From an uncultured Acidobacteriia bacterium (GTDB taxonomy: Bacteria > Acidobacteriota > Terriglobia > Bryobacterales > Bryobacteraceae), in contig CAIKAS010000209.1 of the NCBI GenBank assembly GCA_903825445.1, positions 1 through 44,817 of the forward strand: a stretch of 44,817 nt of DNA, read 5' to 3'. How positions within the stretch are numbered: position 1 is the stretch's first letter; every line of letters begins with the position of its first letter. The position numbers and the translations under genes are program-made. Below the pieces are notes generated by a model. It worked only from the letters and a program-made list of their open reading frames with translations, had not been told where the DNA came from and ran no database searches. Below are positions 8,856 to 15,716 of this stretch, one piece after another.

Positions 8856-9266
8856 TCAGGCCGCGGGAAACGCGGCAAGATCGGGCGCAATGACCGGCGG
8901 AAGATTTCGCATCGCCGGCAGCGGCTGATACGCGGGCGTCCATGCAGGCGCGGACGGCACCGTCGCGAGCGGAGCGGGTGGTATCTCCTGAAGATATCCA
9001 CGCGACATCGCGAGGACGACCCACTGCTGGAGCGCTTGCTGGATTCGTCGACAAGTTACACCGTAGCGTTGAGCAAGATCTTTTGACGACCATCCGCGCA
9101 CGAAATACAGCTCTACGATGCGCCATTGGATCTCCGGCCTAAACTGGGCGGCGAAAATCGGAACGGGCACCGGAAAGTTGACGCGGTTTGCCCTGACCGC
9201 CTGCCTCAATTCATCGATCTTGAGTGGTCCGTCGACTGTTTGTTCCGCTGTCATGTGCGCGAGCAT
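8856..9266 (-). CDS. Small helix-turn-helix protein of unknown family
   Basis: 136 residues, with a GAGGTAA Shine-Dalgarno just before the ATG at 9266. Residues ~43-80 form a homeodomain/sigma-region-4-like HTH: EIQWRIVELYFVRGWSSKD, then LAQRYGVTCRRIQQALQQW. The C-terminal 50 residues are Ala/Pro-rich and probably unstructured. It lies between the two response-regulator genes on the same strand, and a direct-repeat site lies 72 bp upstream of its start. It is probably a transcription factor or accessory DNA-binding protein. I do not recognise a named family. Confidence 0.65.
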   Translation of the reverse strand: MLAHMTAEQTVDGPLKIDELRQAVRANRVNFPVPVPIFAAQFRPEIQWRIVELYFVRGWSSKDLAQRYGVTCRRIQQALQQWVVLAMSRGYLQEIPPAPLATVPSAPAWTPAYQPLPAMRNLPPVIAPDLAAFPAA

Positions 9267-9337
9267 GGTTACCTCGATTGCGGCGTAACGGCGGATTCGT
9301 GGGCGTTAGTCGCTAAGAGTTAGTTTCGTGCGGAACG

Positions 9338-9359
9338 CATAAAAAAGGCATGAAAACCA
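9338..9359 (-). promoter_or_regulatory. Direct-repeat site B upstream of the HTH gene
   Basis: Units CATAAAAAAGG (9338-9348) and CATGAAAACCA (9349-9359), 11-bp period, ending 72 bp before the start codon at 9266. A weak third unit CGTGCGGAACG precedes it. Same element as the sites at 7972, 11709 and 12952. Confidence 0.6.
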
Positions 9360-9373
9360 ACAACGACCTTGCT

Positions 9374-10147
9374 TTAGCCGACGGCCACTGCCGGCTCTTT
9401 CCCGGTGCTGCGACGTCTGGGAACATCGGGGCGTGCTGCCTGTGGCGCCGATGGGTTGCGGAATCTGTAACCCAGCCATGGTTCCGTAATAATGTATTCC
9501 GGATGTGCGGGATCCTCTTCTATCTTCTTTCGGATGAGCCGGATGTAAGTCCGCAGATACTCCAGTTCCTGACCATATTCCAGGCCCCAAACGGCGCGCA
9601 GCAGCTTAGTGTGATGGATCGGCACATTGGGGCTTTTCATCAGGTACTGGAGCAAGCTGAATTCAATCGGGGAAAGATGGACCTCTTCTCCGTTTTTTCG
9701 CAGTACGCGGTGTTTGAGATCCAGTTCCAGCCCGCCGACCACGATGACTGGTTCGTCGACCGGGTCATTCATTTTCGCCCGGCGTGCCAGGGCCGACATG
9801 CGGGCCAGCAGTTCACCGACACGAAATGGCTTTCGGATGTAATCGTCGGCGCCCACGTCCAATGCGTGAATAGTATCTTCTTCGCTGTCGTGCACCGTGA
9901 CCATCACGATCCCGGCTTTGGAATCTGTGGACCGGATACGGCGGCATACTTCCAGTCCGCTCATGCCCGGCATGTTGACGTCCAGCAGAATAAGTTCGGG
10001 TTGATTCTCATGAAACGAGATCAGGGCTTCCTCCCCGCTCCGCGCTTCGTAGACCGTGTAGCCCCGAGCTGCCAGAGATACCGCAATTCCCCTCCGCATC
10101 GCCGATTCGTCGTCGACGACCAGAACCTTAACTGGCTTTCCGTTCAT
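9374..10147 (-). CDS. KdpE-like response regulator (OmpR family)
   Basis: About 257 residues from the ATG at 10147; a GTG at 10159 is an alternative start. Complete receiver: acidic pair D12-D13 in VLVVDDES, phospho-acceptor D56 in LILLDVNMPG, and K106 in YIRKPF. The winged-helix DNA-binding domain (HLSPIEFSLLQYLMK, LEYLRTYIRLIRKKIEEDP, EPWLGYRFR) is most like KdpE. An Arg/Pro-rich tail of about 25 residues follows. The start overlaps the end of the kinase gene by 20 bp, so the two are co-translated and form a cognate pair. The four nearby 11-bp direct-repeat sites are its likely targets, by inference. Confidence 0.88.
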   Translation of the reverse strand: MNGKPVKVLVVDDESAMRRGIAVSLAARGYTVYEARSGEEALISFHENQPELILLDVNMPGMSGLEVCRRIRSTDSKAGIVMVTVHDSEEDTIHALDVGADDYIRKPFRVGELLARMSALARRAKMNDPVDEPVIVVGGLELDLKHRVLRKNGEEVHLSPIEFSLLQYLMKSPNVPIHHTKLLRAVWGLEYGQELEYLRTYIRLIRKKIEEDPAHPEYIITEPWLGYRFRNPSAPQAARPDVPRRRSTGKEPAVAVG

Positions 10148-11645
10148 GGATTGTTTCACTCCGGATAATCGGCATTCTCATTTGAAACGTTGTGGTGCCT
10201 CGCCCTTTGGAACCTCGGCATAATTCGAGATCGCCTCCATGCGCCCGAACGATCTTCCGGGCGACAAAGAGTCCAAGACCCGCGCCTGATGCGGTGTTTT
10301 CCGTCTCTGCGCCGCGGTAGAAACGTTCAAATACCCGCTCCCTTTCTTCCTCGCGAATAAGGCCGCCATCGTTGGTCACAAAGATGTCCGCGAAATCTTC
10401 ACTCTGCTTCATTTCAACCACGACGGAACTACCTGGCGGCGAGTACTTGCATGCATTGTCAAGTAGCTGGACAAATGCCAGGTTCATCAGTTCAGGATCG
10501 GCCAGCACATCCGGTGCGTTCCGGGCATGCCTCAGCAGGATGTGACGATCCCTCGACTGGCTGCGATATTGCCGGATCAGGTGGCCGACGAGTTTGTCAA
10601 GACTCGTCGGTTCCATGTTGAGCTTTACCTCGTCACGATCAATACGGGCCATGCGCAGCAAGCGATTCGTCAGGCGATTCATGCGCCAAACTTCGGCTTC
10701 GATCACCTCGGCCATTTCGAGTTGTTCCGGGCGCAATCCACCAGTTTCACGAAGACCTCCGGCAGCTGCCATAATGACGGCCTGCGGCGTTTTGAACTCA
10801 TGTGCGAAGGCATCGAGGATAGCGGATCGCAGCATTTCGGCCTGCGCGGCAGCCGCCAGATTGGTAGCGTTTCGAAAACCCAGTGCGCGTTCGAAGGCTG
10901 TCGCTGCCAGGGCAAATAGTGGTTTGACCACTGCATCGTCTTCGAAGCGGCCTTCGAGGCCCACTGCACCGGCCGGCTTACCTTCTACGCGGAGGCAATG
11001 AACGTGAACCCAGCCGTCCGGACTTTGGTAGTCGCGACCCTCAGCCGAGGCTTCGCGTGTCGCGTGAACAAGATCGCGTCCAGGATCGCCATCAACGTGC
11101 TGAGTTGAGGTCGTGGCATCATACAGGCACACCGCATCCAGACCAAAGCCATCGCGAAAGATCTGCAGTGCCAAAGGACCGGCCGCAATTTCCGGGTCCA
11201 GCGATAGCAAATGCGAAGCCGTGGCATAAAGCCGGGCGACCTCTTTCCGCTTTTGTTCCGCAATCTCAGCGTGAACGCGCGCCGACGAGGCGAGCCTGGT
11301 AATCACGAAACTGGTAACAAGATAGGCAATCAGCGCCAGACCGTCTTTAGGATCGTTGATCTGCCAGGTAAGGACCGGCGGAACAAAAAAGAAGTCCAGG
11401 CATACCACCGCCATCAGTGAAATAAGGACGGCCGCCGGAAAGCCCGCCGACAGCGACAGGAATACAAGGATAAGGAGATAGAGAAAACTCGGAATCAGAT
11501 AGCTCAGATGCCCGAAGAAACAGGCGACCGTGACTACAGCAACCGCGAGTGCGCCTAACGTCACCTGAAGTGTCAGGCTCTTTGCGACCTCAGCGCGCGT
11601 CGGCGGGATCGTGTTCGCACGCGGACTGTTGAGGAGCATTTTCAT
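10128..11645 (-). CDS. DUF4118 (KdpD C-half-like) sensor histidine kinase
   Basis: 505 residues. Four membrane helices at residues ~26-120 form the DUF4118 domain found in KdpD. A GAF-like region (~135-255) follows, then HisKA with H282 in AFAHEFKTP, then a HATPase domain with N-box QLLDNACKYSP and G-box GAGLGLF. Unlike true KdpD it lacks the N-terminal KdpD and UspA domains, and no kdpFABC genes are nearby, so a potassium role should not be assumed. It is co-transcribed with the regulator downstream. A multi-unit direct-repeat site starts 64 bp upstream, suggesting autoregulation. The sensed signal is unknown. Confidence 0.87.
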   Translation of the reverse strand: MKMLLNSPRANTIPPTRAEVAKSLTLQVTLGALAVAVVTVACFFGHLSYLIPSFLYLLILVFLSLSAGFPAAVLISLMAVVCLDFFFVPPVLTWQINDPKDGLALIAYLVTSFVITRLASSARVHAEIAEQKRKEVARLYATASHLLSLDPEIAAGPLALQIFRDGFGLDAVCLYDATTSTQHVDGDPGRDLVHATREASAEGRDYQSPDGWVHVHCLRVEGKPAGAVGLEGRFEDDAVVKPLFALAATAFERALGFRNATNLAAAAQAEMLRSAILDAFAHEFKTPQAVIMAAAGGLRETGGLRPEQLEMAEVIEAEVWRMNRLTNRLLRMARIDRDEVKLNMEPTSLDKLVGHLIRQYRSQSRDRHILLRHARNAPDVLADPELMNLAFVQLLDNACKYSPPGSSVVVEMKQSEDFADIFVTNDGGLIREEERERVFERFYRGAETENTASGAGLGLFVARKIVRAHGGDLELCRGSKGRGTTTFQMRMPIIRSETIHERKAS

Positions 11646-11708
11646 GGCTGCGAGCCGTCACCGTCCGGGCGGATGTAGAGCTTCGTACCCGTCGCCATCA
11701 TCAGTTTT

Positions 11709-11751
11709 CATAAAACTGCATGATAAAGGCATAAAAAAGCCGTGAGAGACG
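11709..11751 (-). promoter_or_regulatory. Direct-repeat site C upstream of the kinase-regulator operon
   Basis: Units CATGATAAAGG (11719-11729) and CATAAAAAAGC (11730-11740) at 11-bp period. They are flanked by CATAAAACTG (11709, one base short) and a weak CGTGAGAGACG (11741-11751). The two core units end 74 bp before the start at 11645. It is the longest of the four sites, as expected for an autoregulated operon. Confidence 0.6.
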
Positions 11752-11929
11752 TAGGTGGATTGACACGATTTTGTTTATCGCTTGTATTTGATTTACTTTG
11801 GGTTACCGGGAGATTCGCGGCCACAGGGCGTTCACAAGTCCCTTGTTTCAAGCCCGTTGAGAGAGTGCACGGAAGCGCGGTAGCGACCCGGAAAGCTGGT
11901 GTGGGAGCACGGGCAAACTTACTTATTCT
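11752..11929. other. Gene-free interval with no recognised element
   Basis: 178 bp between site C and the stop of the VWA gene. I found no convincing gene, tRNA or promoter. A distant complementary pair (GCCCGT near 11851, ACGGGC near 11908) could close a structured RNA, but no known RNA family was recognised. Confidence 0.4.
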
Positions 11930-12880
11930 TTATTGACGTGAATAGTACCCGGTTCGGGAAGCCACACGCACATGCGGCTCGTCCACTTTCACCTGAACTG
12001 AACGCCACGCGCCAGATCCCCCGACGGGTGGACGATATCCAATCAGGTATTGGTCACGTATCGCATGGCCAATTTTCGTCGCAACCGGTACCGGATCTTC
12101 GTAGCCAGCCAAAGTGAAGCTGAGCCCGCCGCTACGCTCGGCAATGTGCTGCAAAAACGCCAGCCCATTTCGTTCCTCAGTCAATTCGATCGCTTTCTTG
12201 TTTGCACTAGAAGGAAGCATTCCAACGGTGAAAATCTGGACATCGGCTTCTTCCGCGAGGCGAATCAGCTCCGTTTCCGAATAGCGGCTGTGGTTGTCCA
12301 TGCCATCGGAAATAATGAGCAGCGCATGGCGACCGTTGTGAGCTCCGCGCAGTCGCTGCAGGGCCAGCTGGATTGTATCGACAAGCGCAGTTGCGCCACC
12401 GGCACGCGAGTTACTCAATTGGGCCTCAAGATTTCCGTAATCGCGCGTGAAGCCAGAGAGCGTATCAGGGCGCGTGGAGACGGTCAAAAGGAATGCTTCA
12501 TCCTCCGGGTTAGCAGTGTCGAAAAATGTGCGCATCGCGTGGGCCGCGCTTGCCGCCTTGCTCTGCATGCTGCCGCTCAGATCCACCACTACACCGACTG
12601 AACACGGAATATCCTCATTCGCGAAAGACACGATCGGCTGCTTGGCCTTGTCCTCGAACACGCTGAACGACGACGCAGTCAGCCCGTCAACGACCGCGCC
12701 GTCGCGGTTGGTGACGATGACAGGTAAAAGGACGAGATTCACGTCGACGCGCAAATCCGGAGACCGAAACGCCTCCTGGACCGCTGGACGGACGCGGACC
12801 TCCAGTTCGGGTTCCTGTGCTGAAACAGATGCGCCGGTCAACAGCAATATCGCGGTAGAAAGCCCAAGTCTCAAGAGCAT
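11930..12880 (-). CDS. Exported VWFA-related protein (acidobacterial type)
   Basis: 316 residues. A signal peptide (residues 1-21, ending SVSAQ) is followed by the acidobacterial VWFA-related layout: VDVNLVLLPVIVTNRDGAVV, then SFSVFEDKAKQPIVSF, then a VWA fold. The MIDAS metal site is present: D100-L-S102-G-S104, a Thr in GGATALVD and IISDGMDN. It ends SVQVKVDEPHVRVASRTGYYS, the usual end of this family. Such proteins are exported and abundant in Acidobacteria; their function is unknown, probably metal-dependent protein binding. It has its own direct-repeat site 72 bp upstream and is divergent from the second porin gene. Confidence 0.85.
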   Translation of the reverse strand: MLLRLGLSTAILLLTGASVSAQEPELEVRVRPAVQEAFRSPDLRVDVNLVLLPVIVTNRDGAVVDGLTASSFSVFEDKAKQPIVSFANEDIPCSVGVVVDLSGSMQSKAASAAHAMRTFFDTANPEDEAFLLTVSTRPDTLSGFTRDYGNLEAQLSNSRAGGATALVDTIQLALQRLRGAHNGRHALLIISDGMDNHSRYSETELIRLAEEADVQIFTVGMLPSSANKKAIELTEERNGLAFLQHIAERSGGLSFTLAGYEDPVPVATKIGHAIRDQYLIGYRPPVGGSGAWRSVQVKVDEPHVRVASRTGYYSRQ

Positions 12881-12951
12881 AGAGCCGTCACTTCGCCCGA
12901 TCTCGCGTTTGCGGTATCAAGCGTCCTATGCGCTCACTTTAGGTTTCAAGC

Positions 12952-12984
12952 CATGAAAAGGGCATGAAAGTCATATGTGGAAAC
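12952..12984. promoter_or_regulatory. Direct-repeat site D between VWA and second porin genes
   Basis: Units CATGAAAAGGG (12952-12962), CATGAAAGTCA (12963-12973) and a third, TATGTGGAAAC (12974-12984), in perfect 11-bp register. The site starts 72 bp upstream of the VWA start and ends 24 bp upstream of a promoter for the porin on the plus strand, so one site could control both divergent genes. Confidence 0.65.
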
Positions 12985-13007
12985 CCATAAGGAAAGACCT
13001 CATAGTT

Positions 13008-13037
13008 TTGATAAGCCAGATAACGGATTCCTATAGC
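13008..13037 (+). promoter_or_regulatory. Sigma-70-type promoter for second porin gene
   Basis: TTGATA (13008-13013), 18-bp spacer, TATAGC (13032-13037). It predicts a transcript with a leader of about 190 nt. Direct-repeat site D lies 24 bp upstream of the -35, compatible with activation. Confidence 0.5.
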
Positions 13038-13171
13038 GTCGTTGATTACTTTTTCATGGAGTTAACTACACACTGGTTTCGTTGGAACCGGCTGCCACGC
13101 AGGCGCTTTCCGCACCATCTGGCAGGGGGTTATTTCGTGTGTGTCCGAGAAACTTCCCACCACCTGAAAGA

Positions 13172-13213
13172 CCGGCCGCAGGGCTCCCTGCAGGCAACGA
13201 GTGTGACGGCCGG
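13172..13213 (+). promoter_or_regulatory. Structured leader of the second porin mRNA
   Basis: CCGGCCG (13172-13178) pairs perfectly with CGGCCGG (13207-13213) and encloses a second hairpin, CAGG/CCTG (13179-13190). The structure ends 18 bp before the start codon, close to the GAAAGG Shine-Dalgarno. It could control translation or mRNA stability. It matches no riboswitch class I know. Confidence 0.4.
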
Positions 13214-13231
13214 ATTACCCGAAAGGTACCT

Positions 13232-14872
13232 ATGCACCGGACATCCCTGGCCGTCGCTTTTTTATCCGCTTCGCTGCTCGTCTCCCCTCGAACGAGCCTT
13301 GCGCAGACTGCGATCAGTCAGGCTTCGCAGCTGCAAACCGTGAACGCGCAACCTGTGGAAGTCGCCGATGCAGCAACGCCGGCTTCACCCGCCTCTATTC
13401 AGGGCAGTCTGCCGCTCGCGCCCGATCCACAAGTGAACTCCATGCTGCCCGCCAGCACCGCCATCGTCCCCGCATCGATAGCTCCCGTCGCGGCACCGTC
13501 GGTAGTGGCGCCTCCGGGATTTTGGAAGGCTTTGATCCAGGCCTATCGGGACGATTGGCACCCGGGGCCGGGCACGCCGGATCCGCCCAGGTATCGGGGA
13601 GCCCCGATGGTAACGACGAATCCTCCCTGGCCGTTTACGATGTGGCCGATGGGTGGAACTGTGTTGATTGGTTATCCGAACGCTACGGCATATCCCGTCA
13701 CGACGGCACTGCAGAATGGCAAGCATGGCGATTGGTGGAAGAAGCACAACATACAGATCTATGGCTGGGCTGATGTCGGCATGAATCTCAGCACTTCGAA
13801 CGCCCGCCCTTACGGGAATCTCCCCGCCGCCTATTCTGAAGTGCCAAATACGTTTCAGCTCGACCAGGCGGCCCTCTACATAGAGCGCACCCCTGACACG
13901 GTGCAGACAGATCACTTTGACTGGGGGTTCCGCCTCACGAATCTATACGGCCTGGATTATCGCTACACGACCGCGCAGGGCTATTTCAGCGGGCAGTTGC
14001 TGAACAGCCCGCAGAAAGACGGTTCAGAAGGACAGCGAATGGGCTACGATCCAGTAATGATGTACGTGGATCTTTACTTTCCACACATCGGCCAGGGTAC
14101 CGACGTCAGAATGGGCCGCTACGTTTCGCTGCCCGACATTGAGGCGCAACTCGCGCCGAACAACTATACTTATACGCACTCTTTGACCTATGTGTACGAC
14201 TGCTATACGCAAACCGGCATTAATGCAACCACGAAGTGGTCGAATCACTGGACCACACAGATTGGCTTCTCGGCGGGATGCGAATCCGCTCCGTGGGCAC
14301 CATCTGCCAAACCAACCGGCAACGCTTGTGTCGCTTACAGCTGGAATGAGAACGGTGACAACATCTACGTTTGTGCGAACTCGATCAACGACAGCAAGTA
14401 CAACTACAACAACCTGGCCGCCTATTACGCTACCTGGTATCACAAGTTCGGTCACTCAAAGTGGCATACGGACTGGGAGTCGTGGTATCAGTACATGATT
14501 GATACACCGAATGTTAATAACCCGGCTGCGTCTTCGCTGCTGATCAACGGCTCCAATGGCGCGTTCTGCGATACGGTGGGCCAAATGACTTGTTTTGCGC
14601 CGGAGTGGGCAACCTTAAACTACGTCGCACGGCAGATTGGCAAAGATTCCGTCACGCTCAGGAATGAAGTGTTCGATGACCTGAAAGGGCAGAGAACGGG
14701 CTACAAGTCCTTATTCTCGGAGCATGATCTCGGCTGGAATCACTGGATCGGGAGCACGATTGTCTTCAGGCCGGAAGTGCGATGGGAGCACTCTTATGAC
14801 GTGCCCGCTTACAACAACGGCACAAAACACAGCCAGGCCATGTTTGCCGCCGACATGATATGGTTCTACTAG
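13232..14872 (+). CDS. OmpL-like (BBP2) outer-membrane porin
   Basis: 546 residues from the ATG at 13232, which has a GAAAGG Shine-Dalgarno and opens MHRTSLAVAFLSASLLVSP, a Sec signal ending SLAQ. A longer frame from 13082 lacks a signal. After a low-complexity linker, residues ~160-546 form a beta-barrel with BBP2 landmarks: GWADVGMNLSTS, GFRLTNLYGLDYRY, the constriction-type GRYVSLPDIEAQLAPNN, and alternating aromatic strands to MIWFY. It is probably a substrate-selective channel. It differs from the porin at 5.4 kb in lacking the regulatory-domain fusion. The signalling genes and shared upstream repeats suggest regulated expression. Confidence 0.8.
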   Translation: MHRTSLAVAFLSASLLVSPRTSLAQTAISQASQLQTVNAQPVEVADAATPASPASIQGSLPLAPDPQVNSMLPASTAIVPASIAPVAAPSVVAPPGFWKALIQAYRDDWHPGPGTPDPPRYRGAPMVTTNPPWPFTMWPMGGTVLIGYPNATAYPVTTALQNGKHGDWWKKHNIQIYGWADVGMNLSTSNARPYGNLPAAYSEVPNTFQLDQAALYIERTPDTVQTDHFDWGFRLTNLYGLDYRYTTAQGYFSGQLLNSPQKDGSEGQRMGYDPVMMYVDLYFPHIGQGTDVRMGRYVSLPDIEAQLAPNNYTYTHSLTYVYDCYTQTGINATTKWSNHWTTQIGFSAGCESAPWAPSAKPTGNACVAYSWNENGDNIYVCANSINDSKYNYNNLAAYYATWYHKFGHSKWHTDWESWYQYMIDTPNVNNPAASSLLINGSNGAFCDTVGQMTCFAPEWATLNYVARQIGKDSVTLRNEVFDDLKGQRTGYKSLFSEHDLGWNHWIGSTIVFRPEVRWEHSYDVPAYNNGTKHSQAMFAADMIWFY

Positions 14873-14911
14873 GATTCGTTGCCGGGTAAGCAGCGAGAAC
14901 GGAGTGTCGTG

Positions 14912-15631
14912 ATGTCATCTAAATCCGGACTGAAGGTTCTTTTGACGCCCCCGATCTGTGCCATGTTGCTGCTGGCAGCCGATCCCGTTTGGCAGACGAA
15001 ACAGATTCGCGACTGGACCAACGAAGATGCACGTCTTGTGCTGGCACAGTCGCCGTGGTCGGCAGCTGTCAAGTCGGCGATCATGCCACTGCAAAGCGAA
15101 GGCCAGCGTCGTGAAGAGGGCCAGATGGGACAGCCTCAGGGAGTTGGCTACAAGGGGTTGCAGGTCGAGACAGATAAACAGCAGGTATCCCGCGTCATGT
15201 CGGGACATTTCACTCCGCCTCCCGCGCCTGCCGCGATCACGGTGCGCGTCCGCTGGGAGTCAGCCACGCCCATTCGCGCGGCGGAAATGAAGGCTGGCGA
15301 AGTAGAGCCACCCACACTCGAAGGCGAAGGTTACCAGATTGCGGTCTATGGAATACCGGGATCGAACTTTAAGGGCGATCCGAAAACCCTGGGCGAACCG
15401 CTCAAGCGTTTTGCCACGCTGAAGCGCGAAGGAAAGCCCGATGCGAGGCCTTCCAGTGTTGAGGTTTTCGAGACCGCCAGAGGCGTTGTGGTTGCCTATC
15501 TTTTCCCGCTCTCGGCAGAGTTGAGCGAACGAGACACTATCGTTCAGTTCAACGCGCTCATCGGTCGCATCGCCGTAACCCATGACTTCGATCTCCGCGA
15601 GATGAGGATCGACGGCAAGATGGCCCTTTAA
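14912..15631 (+). CDS. Exported hypothetical protein
   Basis: 239 residues from the ATG at 14912 (GGAG Shine-Dalgarno, 7-nt spacing). Residues 1-24 form a signal peptide (VLLTPPICAMLLLAAD). The mature start, PVWQTKQIRDWTNEDARLVLAQSPW, recalls a segment seen at the start of many exported acidobacterial hypotheticals, but I can name no domain. It follows the porin by 39 bp on the same strand and precedes a strong terminator, so it is probably the second gene of a porin operon and may be an accessory envelope protein. Confidence 0.7.
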   Translation: MSSKSGLKVLLTPPICAMLLLAADPVWQTKQIRDWTNEDARLVLAQSPWSAAVKSAIMPLQSEGQRREEGQMGQPQGVGYKGLQVETDKQQVSRVMSGHFTPPPAPAAITVRVRWESATPIRAAEMKAGEVEPPTLEGEGYQIAVYGIPGSNFKGDPKTLGEPLKRFATLKREGKPDARPSSVEVFETARGVVVAYLFPLSAELSERDTIVQFNALIGRIAVTHDFDLREMRIDGKMAL

Positions 15632-15652
15632 CCAGCATTAGCATTCAGACAA

Positions 15653-15698
15653 ATGCAGAAAGGGCCGATTCCCGAATGGGAATCGGCCCTTTCTGCAT
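15653..15698. terminator. Bidirectional terminator hairpin
   Basis: Perfect 21-bp inverted repeat (15653-15673 and 15678-15698) with loop GAAT, core GGGCCGATTCCC. It lies between the convergent exported-protein gene and the TonB-receptor gene. The flanking T-tracts are short, but the stem itself contains AAAGGG/CCCTTT. Confidence 0.88.
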
Positions 15699-15716
15699 GT
15701 TTACTGCTCGAAGCCT

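Noticed and set aside
11752..11929. Possible c-di-GMP riboswitch or other structured RNA (a GGGCAAAC-like stretch near 11910)
   Set aside because: The other conserved GEMM segments are absent and the following gene on that strand is missing; no family match.
13057..13231. N-terminal extension of the second porin from upstream starts
   Set aside because: The extended frame lacks a signal peptide, whereas the ATG at 13232 has a Shine-Dalgarno and begins a clear Sec signal.
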